Assembly (NCBI GenBank): GCA_013911655.1
Contig: JACESU010000001.1
Location: forward strand, 833,152 to 897,151
Direction: 5' to 3'
Source: Alphaproteobacteria bacterium
Lineage (GTDB): Bacteria > Pseudomonadota > Alphaproteobacteria > Caedimonadales > UBA1908
Length of the DNA: 64,000 bases
The position numbers and the translations under genes are program-made. Numbering within the stretch: the first letter of the stretch is position 1; every line of letters begins with the position of its first letter. The notes under the pieces are model-generated. The model was given only the letters and a program-made list of their open reading frames with translations. It did not search any database and was not told the DNA's origin. This document shows positions 8,982-17,830 of this stretch, in pieces.

Positions 8982-9827
8982 ATGCCTCCCCAAACAATTT
9001 TCATTACAGGTGTTTCCTCTGGTCTTGGGTATGATTTTGCCCGTGCCCTTCTTGAGCACGGGTACGTGGTTTATGGCGCCGCCAGGGATATGAAAGACGT
9101 CACCTCTCTTGTTCAAAAAGGCTTAAAAGCCGTGCACTTAGATCTGTGTGACGACGAACACATTATCAACGCGGCTCAAGGAATCACGCAGTCTCCCTTG
9201 ATGTGCTGATTATCAACGCCGGCATTGGTATTTACGGTGCCCTTGAAGACATCCCCCTCTCAACTGCAAGAGAGCAATTTGAGGTCAACCTTTTCGGACA
9301 CGCGCCCTTGACGCAGCTTTTCCTTCCCGCCATGCTACAAAAGTGAGGCGGAAAAATCATCACTATCTCGTCCATGTCCGGTAAACTCTACAGTCCTCTT
9401 GCGGGTTGTTATCACGCGAGCAAGCACGCCCTCGAGGCCTGGTCTGATTGCCTACGTTTAGAACTTCACCCATTTGGCATTCAAGTGGTTTTGATTGAAC
9501 CGGGCGCCGTTGCGACTGAGTTCTCCCATAAATGCTTGAACGCCTTGAGGCGCATTCAGCGCGTACACCGTACGCCCCTTTAACAGCGCGCCTCAAAGCC
9601 CATACCCGTCGCTCGGTGACGCAACGAAAACGGTCCCTACCCCACGTCATTACGGGGGTCCTTCTCAAAGCCGTCAAAGCCAAAAACCCCAAACGCCGCT
9701 ATGTGGCGGGAAGATACACCCGTCTCTTGCTTTTTTTTCGGCGGTTTTTAGGAGACGCTTTTTTGATGAGCTTATGCTGCGAGCCTTTAGATGGCGCCGC
9801 GCGCACCCTTCTAGCACACGTGACTAA
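8982..9827 (+). pseudogene. Broken short-chain dehydrogenase/reductase gene
   Basis: Reading across three frames recovers a full-length SDR of about 280 codons. Present are the TGVSSGLG nucleotide-binding motif, INAGIG, the catalytic ISS...YHASK (Ser, Tyr, Lys) and the family C-terminus (YVAGRYTRLLL, then FFDELMLRAF). The frame changes near 9195-9205, again near 9530-9545, and again at a run of six T near 9758. An in-frame TGA interrupts the gene at 9344-9346. With at least four lesions it cannot encode the enzyme, and independent lesions make sequencing error an unlikely full explanation. It sits between two intact genes on the same strand. The original substrate cannot be inferred. Confidence 0.88.
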
Positions 9828-9878
9828 CGCGTCACTTTTTTGTGTGATAGGATTAAAAAAAACAAGGGAGATCTTACC

Positions 9879-10355
9879 ATGACGCAGCGCCTTAATTATG
9901 TCCGTCTTTCACCAGAGTCTTATAAAAAACTCATGGAATTAAGTGATACGGTTAAACAGAGCTCCCTGAGTCAACAGCTCATTGACCTTGTGTTTCTGCG
10001 GGCCTCTCAATTAAATGGATGCGCCTTTTGTGTAGACATGCATAGTAAAGAAGCGCGCCTCCACGGCGAGGACGAGCTACGCCTCCATCACCTTGTGATC
10101 TGGCATGAATCCCCTCTTTTCACGGAAAAAGAACGCGCCGCCCTTGCCTGGACCGAAGCCCTTACCCATCTTTCTCAAACAGAAATCGATGACATGTTCT
10201 TTGAAGAAACTAAACCCCATTTTGACGAAAAGGAACTTTCTGATCTGACCTATGCCATTGCGACCATCAATGCGTGGAACCGTCTGGCCGCCCCCTTTAA
10301 GGCAACACCAGGCGCCGCTGATACGGCTTTGGGACTTACAGGCTGGCGGTCCTAG
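9879..10355 (+). CDS. Carboxymuconolactone decarboxylase family protein (AhpD-like)
   Basis: A 158-residue all-helical protein of the CMD/AhpD family. The redox motif C48-x-x-C51 with His55 (CAFCVDMH) is intact. It matches the alkylhydroperoxidase-like subgroup, which reduces peroxides through the cysteine pair, often alongside peroxiredoxins. The ATG at 9879 is chosen for its AAGGGAG ribosome site at 9864-9870. It precedes the MarR-DUF1398 gene on the same strand but is separated by a hairpin and a strong regulated promoter, so the two are probably separate units. Confidence 0.9.
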   Translation: MTQRLNYVRLSPESYKKLMELSDTVKQSSLSQQLIDLVFLRASQLNGCAFCVDMHSKEARLHGEDELRLHHLVIWHESPLFTEKERAALAWTEALTHLSQTEIDDMFFEETKPHFDEKELSDLTYAIATINAWNRLAAPFKATPGAADTALGLTGWRS

Positions 10356-10451
10356 CGCAGGCGAGCGCTTCCCCTCTTTGGCGTACAGATTCGGATAAAC
10401 GACTAAACTGCTTGAGATAAGACCCCACATAATTTCAAACATATTCAAATG

Positions 10452-10478
10452 AATACGAATTTTTTCATTGTTCGTATT
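10452..10478 (+). terminator. Weak hairpin terminator upstream of the MarR promoter
   Basis: An 8-bp perfect inverted repeat (10452-10459 and 10471-10478) with an 11-base loop runs directly into a T-tract. The stem is AT-rich, so efficiency is uncertain; it would end transcripts from the AhpD-like gene. Confidence 0.45.
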
Positions 10479-10485
10479 TTTATGA

Positions 10486-10515
10486 TTGACATATAGTTGC
10501 ATATGCAACTATATT
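10486..10515 (+). promoter_or_regulatory. Promoter overlapped by a perfect MarR-type operator
   Basis: A consensus -35 hexamer TTGACA (10486-10491) and a -10 TATATT (10510-10515) are 18 bases apart. A 24-base perfect palindrome at 10491-10514, centred on GCATATGC with TAGTTGC arms, fills the spacer. The core strongly resembles known MarR/OhrR-family operators. A repressor bound here would block RNA polymerase, and the next gene encodes a MarR protein, so autorepression is likely. Confidence 0.88.
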
Positions 10516-10545
10516 CCCCTTTGTGACTAACACAGAAAGAAAGAT

Positions 10546-11424
10546 ATGACTGATCCATCTCCAAGTCCCTTGGAAAAGCACACAGGCTATTGGCTAAGGT
10601 GCCTTTCCAACATGATTTCAGGAAGCTTTGAAGCGCGTGTTGAAAAGCACGCCATCACAGTCCCCCAGTGGGTGGCCTTACGGACCCTTTATGATGTTGA
10701 GAAAATCACACCGCTAGAGGCCGCAGAACGCATCGGTGTTGATAAAAGCACCTTCTCGCGCATGCTTGATCGTCTCGAGGCAAAAAGTCTTGTGACACGT
10801 CTGACCCATAACGCAGATGGTCGGTCGTTCTTTGTGGCGCTTACGGACAGTGCGCGTGCTCTTGTCGTCGCCATTGCGAAAGAGGCTGATACCAATGACG
10901 CCCTGTTCTTTGGACACATCACCCCCAAAGAACAAGAAACCTTACGAAACCTGATTTTACAGCTTTTAAAAGCAACGGGTGGACACTCAAAGATCGCACT
11001 AAAAGCCCTAACCACTAGAAAGGAAAAGATGATGAATATTCAAGAAATTAAAGATGCAATTGCTCTAAGTCTTAGCAAAGAGATCTCGTTCCCCGAGCTT
11101 ATTGAGCGTCTGACAAAGGCCGGCGCCGAGCGTTATACAGTGGATTTTGTGGCCAAGCTTATCCACTATTACGGCAAAGAGAACGAGTATTTTTCATACT
11201 GCATTGAAAGTGAAAACTTTGGCCTTCCAGCCAGCACATTTTGTGAAGAAAGTATTAGAAACGCCATCGAAGCAGCGCAAGCGCTTCTCATTGATTATGA
11301 GACCTTTGCGCAGCGAGTGATCGACGGAGGAGCCGCTCAGTACCAAATCTTCTTCAAAGAAAGAAAGCAACTTTACCTTGGACGTGAAGGGTCTGTATAC
11401 GCCTATCCGTTTCCCCAATTCTAA
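10546..11424 (+). CDS. MarR-family regulator fused to a DUF1398 domain
   Basis: One uninterrupted frame of 292 residues with two parts. Residues 1-150 are a MarR winged helix-turn-helix regulator: the recognition region is EAAERIGVDKSTFSRMLDRLE and the wing contains NADGRSFFVALT. Residues from about 163 on (MNIQEIKDAIALSLSKEISFPELIERL...) match DUF1398 (YbcV-like), a family usually encoded as a free protein of about 130 residues. A ribosome-like AGAAAGG lies before two internal ATGs (near 11030), so the second part could also be made separately. The palindrome over the promoter predicts autoregulation. The ligand is unknown, and DUF1398 may act as ligand-binding or regulatory module. Confidence 0.88.
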   Translation: MTDPSPSPLEKHTGYWLRCLSNMISGSFEARVEKHAITVPQWVALRTLYDVEKITPLEAAERIGVDKSTFSRMLDRLEAKSLVTRLTHNADGRSFFVALTDSARALVVAIAKEADTNDALFFGHITPKEQETLRNLILQLLKATGGHSKIALKALTTRKEKMMNIQEIKDAIALSLSKEISFPELIERLTKAGAERYTVDFVAKLIHYYGKENEYFSYCIESENFGLPASTFCEESIRNAIEAAQALLIDYETFAQRVIDGGAAQYQIFFKERKQLYLGREGSVYAYPFPQF

Positions 11425-11430
11425 GATCTC

Positions 11431-11455
11431 AGAGGACGTGTGACGCACGTCCTCT
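11431..11455. terminator. Strong hairpin between the MarR-DUF1398 gene and lpxC
   Basis: A perfect 10-bp stem (11431-11440 and 11446-11455) with a 5-base loop, followed by a pyrimidine-rich tract ending in TTTT. It lies between two convergent genes and probably serves both. Confidence 0.8.
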
Positions 11456-11463
11456 CTCTCCTT

Positions 11464-12438
11464 TTAGATGGCAATGGAGGCAAAAGGTTGCCAGGTCTGC
11501 CACACTTCTTGGGGAATCACTTCTTGTCGCCACGCGCTTGTATCTGCAAACAACATCCGCAAAAGCTGGTTGTTCATTTCGTGCCCACCGTTGTAGGAGG
11601 TATAGACCCCCAAAATCGGCGCACCTGCCAAAGCCATGTCTCCCACGGCGTCAAGGATTTTGTGGCGCACACATTCGTCGCGAAGACGCTCGCCACCCGC
11701 ATTCATCACCTTACCTTCGTGCAAAACAAGCGTATTCTCAAGGCTTGCGCCTTTTGCAAGGCCCATGGCCTGTAGCTTTTGACCATCCTCAAAAAAACCA
11801 AAAGTTCTGGCCTTAGAAATTTCACGAAGAAAACCAGCCGGCGTCCACTCAAAACTCATGGCCTGGGCCGCAACCCCGTCCCGTCCGCCAAAAAAATCAA
11901 AGGTGAAATTATAGGTCGTCTTTGCCGCGGGCTCAAGACGCACAAACTTGTCCCCTTGACGTACTTCAACGGGTTTTAAAATCTTGTATCTAAGGCGGTT
12001 TGCGTCTTGCGCCACAAGCCCAAGGGCACCAATTGCATCAGCATAAACATGGGAACTGCCATCCAGGACAGGCATTTCCGGACCACTAACCTGTACATAA
12101 AGATTGTCAATTTCAAGACCCGCAAGGGCGGCCATGAGATGCTCGACCATGGCAATGGTGACACCGTCTGCGTTGCGCAGCTGAGTACTCATACGCGTAT
12201 CGCTTACTTGATGCCAAAGGGCTTGGATCTGGGCAGGCGTGTCGTAGTCTGTCCGCTCAAAGACAATCCCTGTGTTTTCAGGGGCAGGTTTAAAGATTAC
12301 ACTCACCCCTTGTCCAGAGTGGACGCCAACTCCTTCCACAGACCCTGATTTTCTGATGGTTTTTTGCTGGGCGACTTTCTTTTGTTGTGCATATTGATCT
12401 GCGTCTCGGCCTGAGATGACCATTCTTTTTGTGTCCAT
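11464..12438 (-). CDS. lpxC: UDP-3-O-acyl-N-acetylglucosamine deacetylase
   Basis: The zinc enzyme for the committed step of lipid A synthesis: deacetylation of UDP-3-O-acyl-GlcNAc in the cytosol. The family landmarks are present: GVGVHSG (residues 36-42), the first zinc His100 in MVEHLMAAL, the HKILDAVGD block holding the second zinc His and Asp, and the catalytic His in GGHEMNNQ. The protein has about 30 residues before the usual start (equivalent to TIRKSGSVEG), including a basic QKKVAQQK stretch. The upstream ATG is the only good start for this frame, so an N-terminal extension seems real. Its presence shows that the organism builds an LPS-type outer membrane. Confidence 0.96.
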   Translation of the reverse strand: MDTKRMVISGRDADQYAQQKKVAQQKTIRKSGSVEGVGVHSGQGVSVIFKPAPENTGIVFERTDYDTPAQIQALWHQVSDTRMSTQLRNADGVTIAMVEHLMAALAGLEIDNLYVQVSGPEMPVLDGSSHVYADAIGALGLVAQDANRLRYKILKPVEVRQGDKFVRLEPAAKTTYNFTFDFFGGRDGVAAQAMSFEWTPAGFLREISKARTFGFFEDGQKLQAMGLAKGASLENTLVLHEGKVMNAGGERLRDECVRHKILDAVGDMALAGAPILGVYTSYNGGHEMNNQLLRMLFADTSAWRQEVIPQEVWQTWQPFASIAI

Positions 12439-12479
12439 TCAAGGGGGTAATGCTGAGGGGATTTTTTCAAGAAAATGCC

Positions 12480-13607
12480 TTAAAAAACAAGCTTTCTTCT
12501 ATTACAAATTGTTTCCTGTGGCGTGATCACGTCACCACCTGTCATAGAGGCACAAACGCCCGTCGTCCCGGGGAATGAAATTGCTTTTCTTTGATAGGAT
12601 CTAATTGCCAAATAAGCAAAAGCCTGCGCTTCAATAAAGTCTCCTTGCCATCCAAGGGTTTCTACTGGCTCAACCAATGAAGGGGACAGAAGTGATCTGA
12701 GCTCCTCGACTAAATACGTGTTATGCCTTCCCCCTCCACACAAATAATAGTGGCTGGGCATTTTTGGATAGAAGTTTGCCGCCGCCGCAATGGTTTTTGC
12801 TGTCAACGCCGTCAGGGTTGCAGCGCCGTCCTCAAGGGAAAGTCCTTGGCAAAGAGCCAAGGTGAAATTTCCCCGGTCCAGTGATTTGGGCGGCTTTTGT
12901 GAGAAATAAGGGTGATGTAAATAAGCCTCTAGAACGTTTTCATGAACAGTCCCTTGCCGCGCAATCTGGCCGCTTTCATCAAAGGCTTGTCCAGTGTGCT
13001 TGTAAATCCAGTCATTGAGCAGTGCGTTACCTGGACCCGTATCAAAGGCAATGAGTGATTCAGCGCACGCGCCCTCTCCACACCACGTCACATTGGCAAT
13101 TCCCCCAATATTGACAAAGACACTCGCCCCTAGTGCTTTTCCTTTCAAGGCCTGATGAAAAATGGGGACGAGGGGCGCCCCCTGCCCGCCTGCTTCTAAA
13201 TCTTTTTGACGAAAATTGTAAATCACAGGACACCCAAGGGCCTGGGCAAGAAAAGACGGATCACCTAGCTGAAGACTTATCTTTCGCAAAGGATCATGAA
13301 GAACCGTTTGCCCGTGAAACCCCAAAAGCTCTGGCTGTCTTTTTGTGGTATCGATGAGGCTATTAGCAGCCTCTAAATGATACCGCGTCAATACCGTTGA
13401 GGCTTGTGCACGAAGGGGGCTCTCTCCCTTTTCTTGATAGTCTTCTATGGTCGTTTTTAAAAGGTCTTGAACCGCCGGTGGATAGGGAATAAAGACATTC
13501 CCCACAGGTTTGACGAGTGTTTCTCCATCGCTTTCAATAAAAGCCGCATCAACCCCATCAAGTGAGGTGCCACTCATAAATCCAAGGGACAGGATTGTCT
13601 TACCCAC
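12480..13607 (-). CDS. anmK: Anhydro-N-acetylmuramic acid kinase
   Basis: A 375-residue cytosolic kinase of peptidoglycan recycling. It phosphorylates and hydrates 1,6-anhydro-MurNAc to MurNAc-6-phosphate. Diagnostic are GFMSGTSLDGVDAA at the N-terminus, GFHGQTV, FVNIGGIANVTW, the FDTGPGNAL motif and YLCGGGRHN, all of the AnmK/ASKHA fold. The start is a GTG (13605-13607), because the ATG just upstream runs into a stop in another frame. It lies 41 bases upstream of lpxC on the same strand and may share a transcript. Confidence 0.95.
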   Translation of the reverse strand: MGKTILSLGFMSGTSLDGVDAAFIESDGETLVKPVGNVFIPYPPAVQDLLKTTIEDYQEKGESPLRAQASTVLTRYHLEAANSLIDTTKRQPELLGFHGQTVLHDPLRKISLQLGDPSFLAQALGCPVIYNFRQKDLEAGGQGAPLVPIFHQALKGKALGASVFVNIGGIANVTWCGEGACAESLIAFDTGPGNALLNDWIYKHTGQAFDESGQIARQGTVHENVLEAYLHHPYFSQKPPKSLDRGNFTLALCQGLSLEDGAATLTALTAKTIAAAANFYPKMPSHYYLCGGGRHNTYLVEELRSLLSPSLVEPVETLGWQGDFIEAQAFAYLAIRSYQRKAISFPGTTGVCASMTGGDVITPQETICNRRKLVF

Positions 13608-13698
13608 GGCGCGCTTTCATAACCTACTGATCTTGATCAAAGATAGAAAGAAAGCACACCGCATGCAAGACACAACGTTATTCTTTAGTGAGGATCTC

Positions 13699-14370
13699 TT
13701 AAGAGCCAGCACCCTGGTATTTCTTGTCGAGGCTGTCGAGAAACGCACTAATATCACCGCCTGCACTTTGGATAAGGCCTGCATATTCAGAGCGCTGGGT
13801 AATGCTCATGCTGACACCGTTTACGATCAAATCAACAACCTTAAACGCACCGGCTTTCGGCCCTTTGCTTTGACGAAAGACTTTCCAATCAACACTGAGG
13901 GGCTCCGCGCCAGAGGGACGCACGACGCGGCTACTCACAAGCACGCCGCCGTCTTCTAAGGTTTGAGCGCCCGTCACTTCTAATTTCTCATTAGAGTAGT
14001 TATCAAACTGTGCCGCATAGTTTTCGACAATCGCTGTTTCAAAAAGACCTAAATAGCGGGCCTTTTGCGCGTCGTCGGCTTGGCGCCAGTAGCGTGCCAA
14101 CACAAATTTCCCAATGGAGGGAATACTGAATTTTGTCTGTAGGATTTCGCGGAATTGGCTTTTGCGTTCTGAAAGACTCGATTCCTTGTGCACGAGCACT
14201 TGGATGATCTCGTTACCTGTTTCTGTGACAAAGGATTTATACGCTTCTTGAGAAGCGGCATCACTGCTCACTCCTGCGTCAGACGCACCAGCGCTCTCTT
14301 GCGCAGCATAGACGTCAGTCGACATCATGCCTGCGCTTAGCAGAACAGCGCAACATACTTTATTTAACAC
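13699..14370 (-). CDS. mlaC: MlaC-type periplasmic phospholipid carrier
   Basis: A 223-residue exported protein of the Tgt2/MlaC family. It ferries phospholipids between the outer-membrane MlaA complex and the inner-membrane MlaFEDB transporter. A signal peptide spans residues 1-22 (ending near VYA-AQ). The mature part has the family pattern FREILQTKFSIPSIGKFVLARYWRQA and later VDWKVFRQSKGPKAGAFKVVDLIVNGVSM. It follows mlaA by five bases, so mlaA-mlaC form an operon; the transporter genes lie far away at 31.5-34.3 kb. Confidence 0.93.
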   Translation of the reverse strand: MLNKVCCAVLLSAGMMSTDVYAAQESAGASDAGVSSDAASQEAYKSFVTETGNEIIQVLVHKESSLSERKSQFREILQTKFSIPSIGKFVLARYWRQADDAQKARYLGLFETAIVENYAAQFDNYSNEKLEVTGAQTLEDGGVLVSSRVVRPSGAEPLSVDWKVFRQSKGPKAGAFKVVDLIVNGVSMSITQRSEYAGLIQSAGGDISAFLDSLDKKYQGAGS

Positions 14371-14375
14371 GTTAA

Positions 14376-15179
14376 TTACTCCTCCAAAGTCGGTGAATCT
14401 TTATAAACAACATGACCATCATTTATCTGGAAAGCGCGATGTTGTCTATATAAAACACGGTAGGTCGCATACTTATCCGAAGATGTTCTATCGATTGTAT
14501 CCGTTGTGGGCAAGGCATCTCTTCTTTTACGCACGGCGTCAAGACCAGCACGACCCCAGACCACTTCATTCAAATCCTTATCCCTAAGGAAATAGTTGAA
14601 GGGATCCATCGCCCAATCTGCAAGAGTACCCACAAAATCTCTAAAGTTAGAAGGGCCTAAAACAGGAAGCACCAAATACGGACCATCATCAACTTGGTAA
14701 TGCGCAAGAGTTTGCCCAAAATCACGCTTGCGACGCTCAAGACCTGCAAGCTTGTAGGCTGGATTGAAAAGCCCCCCAATGCCGATGGTGGAGTTCATGG
14801 TAAAGCGGCCGAGAGCCTCCATGGCGTGATCCGGTTTTCCTTGAAAAAGCTCATTGGCAAACGTCACGGGCTCTACAAGGTTGTCCAGAACGTTGCTCAC
14901 GTTTTCCTTCACAGGATCAGGCGTGCACAAATCATAAATCTGCGCCGCTGGCTTTAGAAACATCCCGTCCAATATTTCGTTAAAAACAAAAAAGAATCGG
15001 TTCATAGGCTCAAGGGGATCAGGTGTTTCGTCGCCTTTGACGTCAACATTCACCTGCTCAGCACCAAGTCCTACCGCATTGGATGCGAAAAGCTCTGTTG
15101 TGATTGATACACTCAACATCATTAAAAGAACGGCCTTTGGTAGGACATTTTCCTTCGTAGGTGCTACTTTATTCTTCAC
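14376..15179 (-). CDS. mlaA: MlaA/VacJ family outer-membrane phospholipid-removal protein
   Basis: A 267-residue envelope protein that extracts mislocalised phospholipids from the outer leaflet of the outer membrane. Recognisable parts are DPLEPMNRFFFVFNEILD after the leader, LVEPVTFANELFQGK, GGLFNPAYKLAGLERRKRDFGQTL and YLVLPVLGPSNFRD. The N-terminus is a hydrophobic leader with a basic start. I do not see a lipobox cysteine, so it may be a non-lipidated member, unlike E. coli MlaA. It is the first gene of an operon with mlaC. Confidence 0.94.
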   Translation of the reverse strand: MKNKVAPTKENVLPKAVLLMMLSVSITTELFASNAVGLGAEQVNVDVKGDETPDPLEPMNRFFFVFNEILDGMFLKPAAQIYDLCTPDPVKENVSNVLDNLVEPVTFANELFQGKPDHAMEALGRFTMNSTIGIGGLFNPAYKLAGLERRKRDFGQTLAHYQVDDGPYLVLPVLGPSNFRDFVGTLADWAMDPFNYFLRDKDLNEVVWGRAGLDAVRKRRDALPTTDTIDRTSSDKYATYRVLYRQHRAFQINDGHVVYKDSPTLEE

Positions 15180-15338
15180 TATATTCTCCTTCCACCATTT
15201 TTGCCGTTTTCAGACCATACACCAAAAGATGCAAAAAAAAACTTAATAAGCTTCGTCTAAAAGGTTAACACGGCTTCCCATGGACTAAAAAAAACGGTAC
15301 TCTGCCAACATGGCTAGTGTAACGTAGTGTTCTGCAAG

Positions 15339-15965
15339 ATGAAACAGGGAAAAGCTTTCTTTTTGATGGTGTTGTTTACAACACTTATGGCAAGCAATAA
15401 GGGATATACCGTGGTACCGGATATTACCATCGGTCAAAACAACGCCCCTATAACTATTATAGAATACTCATCTCTTACCTGCCATTACTGCGCAGAATTT
15501 CATAAAGACGTTTTGCCAGCTCTTAAAAAGAAATACCTTGATACCGGCAAAGCTCGCCTGGTCTTCAGAAATTTCTCTTCTGATGCGTACGGTATTGCCG
15601 CTGCCTGCCTTCTTTCAAAAGCACCTGCGATTAAAAGAGTCGGGCTTTTGAATGAGCTGTTTTTGAAGCAAGCGCAGTGGATGTCACCTGAATATGTGCG
15701 CGAACTTGCTGCCATTTTCTCCCTGCCTATCAGCCAAGCCCAAACCTTCACCTCAGACAAGACACTGATCAAAGCATTAGGTGAGGACTTTCTTGCGGCT
15801 CAAAAGAAATACAATATCAATGCAACTCCTTATTTTATTGTGAATGGACGGGTCATTGATTATAAGCCAAAACTTGAAGAGTTGGAAAAGTTGATGTACC
15901 CAAAAGCAGCACCAGGCACAGAGAAGAAAGCGGTCCCTGAAAAGCCACTATCTCAAAAGAAATAG
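15339..15965 (+). CDS. DsbA-like thiol:disulfide oxidoreductase
   Basis: A 208-residue exported thioredoxin-fold protein. After a signal peptide (residues 1-23) come SSLTCHYCAEFH, holding the redox pair C48-x-x-C51, an inserted helical domain, and NATPYFIVNG, holding the cis-proline loop. This is the DsbA/BdbD arrangement, making or isomerising disulfides in the periplasm. The ATG at 15339 gives the normal leader; a GTG at 15327 is the alternative. The tail (PLSQKK) is short and basic. An ABC exporter gene follows after eight bases, so the two are co-transcribed. Confidence 0.9.
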   Translation: MKQGKAFFLMVLFTTLMASNKGYTVVPDITIGQNNAPITIIEYSSLTCHYCAEFHKDVLPALKKKYLDTGKARLVFRNFSSDAYGIAAACLLSKAPAIKRVGLLNELFLKQAQWMSPEYVRELAAIFSLPISQAQTFTSDKTLIKALGEDFLAAQKKYNINATPYFIVNGRVIDYKPKLEELEKLMYPKAAPGTEKKAVPEKPLSQKK

Positions 15966-15973
15966 TACCTCAC

Positions 15974-17815
15974 ATGAGCTCTTCTGGCCCTTACACTGAA
16001 TCGATTCTTTATACTTATTGTTACCGCTGGGCTAAAAAGATTTGGCCATCCAGGCTCCTGCGGCGTCATAAAATAGAAGAGTCCATCGACATTGGTCCCT
16101 TCGTGGCACGCTTTCTTATGCCCTACCAATTTGCCGTGATGAAAGCTCTTTTGCTTTTAACCGTTGCAGCCCTGACTGTTCTTTCTTTTGGATTTGCTTT
16201 TCGCCTGCTCGTGGATCACGGGTTTTCCAGCAATCATGATTCCTTCATCAATGTTGGCTTTATTTTCTTTCTGGGCGCAAGCGCGCTATTAGCCCTTAAT
16301 GCTTATTTTCGTATCACGACAACCTCTTGGATTGCCGAGCGTCTTGTGACAGACGTCAGACGAGAGGTGTTTGGGCATCTCCTCACACTGGACCAAACGT
16401 TTTTTGAAACAGCACGCACAGGCGATCTCATCTCACGCATCAATACGGACACAAGCCTCATCCAAACACTGTTTACCAACTCAGCGGCTGTCGCGGTACG
16501 AAGCCTCTTACAGCTGGTGGGGGCAACGCTCATGATGTTTCTTACAAGTCTTAAATTGACGGGTATTGTTTTTTTAGTGGTACCTATCATTTTATCTCCC
16601 ATTTGGCTTTTAGGACGCTGGGTCAAGCGGCTGACAAAACAAGTGCAAGAAGCTCAAGGAGACGCTGAAGCCTACGCGGCCGAGCATCTGGCATCTGTCA
16701 CAACCTTGCAGCTCTTCAACCGAGAGCAAACGATTCTTGGCAGGTTTATGAGTCACCTGGATGCGCGCCTTGCGCTTGTCAAAAAACGCATTCACGTGCG
16801 TTCAGGCCTTGTGTGCATTGTGATCTTTTTTGCCTTTGCCAGCGTAAGCTGCGTCTTATGGATCGGCAGCCAAGATGTTCTTTCAGGTCATATGACGGCA
16901 GGCGCTCTTGTTTCCTTCGTCTTTTTTGCTGTGATTGTGGCCGGGTCGCTCAACTCTCTTTCGGAGGTTTTTGGCGAGCTTCAAACCGTTTCAGGGGCGT
17001 GCGAGAGGTTGGTAGAGCTTTTAATTGTCACCCCTACCTTGGCACAAGCTGACACACCTCAAACACCAACGTTCAACAAAGAAATTTCCTTTGATAACGT
17101 GACCTTTAGCTATCCTACAAGGACAACGCTTCCCTCACTAACCGATTTTTCTCTTACATTGAAGAAAGGAGAAAAAGTCGCCTTGGTGGGTCCATCAGGA
17201 GCTGGGAAAAGCACTGTTTTTCAACTTCTTCTGAGGCTCTTCGACCCACAATCTGGCACTCTGCTTGTGGATGGTCTCCCTTATACGGCGTGTGATCTTT
17301 CAAGCCTTCGTCAGCTTTTTGCCGTCGTCCCTCAAGAAACGTTGATTTTTAACACGAGCATCGAAGAGAATATACGCTTTGGCGAGCGAACGCTTCACTC
17401 CTCCTCTTCTTTTGAAGACGTGTGCAAGAAGGCGCATGTAGATGAATTTGTAAGCACCCTGCCCCAAGGATATCAAACCGTTGTGGGCGAGCGCGGCGTA
17501 CGTCTTTCGGGAGGCCAAAAACAGCGCCTTGCCCTTGCGCGTGCTATTCTACGAGAGGGTGAGATTTTGCTTTTGGATGAAGCAACCAACGCCCTTGATT
17601 CAGCAAGTGAAGCCCATATTCAAGAGGCCCTTATCTATCTTTTAAAAGACAAAACTGCCATGATCATCGCGCACCGGCTTTCTACCATCGAAAACGTGGA
17701 CCGCATTATTGTGCTTGATCAAGGACGCATGGTCGAACAAGGTACGTATACAGAGCTCCTAGCCAAAAAGGGTCTATTTGCACGCCTTGTACACAAACAA
17801 CAGTTTGCGAGCTGA
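15974..17815 (+). CDS. ABC exporter, fused membrane and ATPase domains (MsbA-like)
   Basis: A 613-residue half-transporter. Six membrane helices lie at about residues 45-340. The ATPase domain lies at about 365-605, with Walker A GPSGAGKST, the Q-loop in VVPQETLIFN, signature LSGGQKQR, Walker B ILLLDEATNALDS and the switch His in AHRLST. The family exports lipids or hydrophobic compounds. MsbA, the lipid A-core flippase, is a reasonable guess in an organism with lpxC, but multidrug exporters look the same at this level. It is co-transcribed with the DsbA-like gene and converges with the Cache chemoreceptor gene, leaving only 15 bases between stops. Confidence 0.9.
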   Translation: MSSSGPYTESILYTYCYRWAKKIWPSRLLRRHKIEESIDIGPFVARFLMPYQFAVMKALLLLTVAALTVLSFGFAFRLLVDHGFSSNHDSFINVGFIFFLGASALLALNAYFRITTTSWIAERLVTDVRREVFGHLLTLDQTFFETARTGDLISRINTDTSLIQTLFTNSAAVAVRSLLQLVGATLMMFLTSLKLTGIVFLVVPIILSPIWLLGRWVKRLTKQVQEAQGDAEAYAAEHLASVTTLQLFNREQTILGRFMSHLDARLALVKKRIHVRSGLVCIVIFFAFASVSCVLWIGSQDVLSGHMTAGALVSFVFFAVIVAGSLNSLSEVFGELQTVSGACERLVELLIVTPTLAQADTPQTPTFNKEISFDNVTFSYPTRTTLPSLTDFSLTLKKGEKVALVGPSGAGKSTVFQLLLRLFDPQSGTLLVDGLPYTACDLSSLRQLFAVVPQETLIFNTSIEENIRFGERTLHSSSSFEDVCKKAHVDEFVSTLPQGYQTVVGERGVRLSGGQKQRLALARAILREGEILLLDEATNALDSASEAHIQEALIYLLKDKTAMIIAHRLSTIENVDRIIVLDQGRMVEQGTYTELLAKKGLFARLVHKQQFAS

Positions 17816-17830
17816 GAAAAAATTTCTTAC

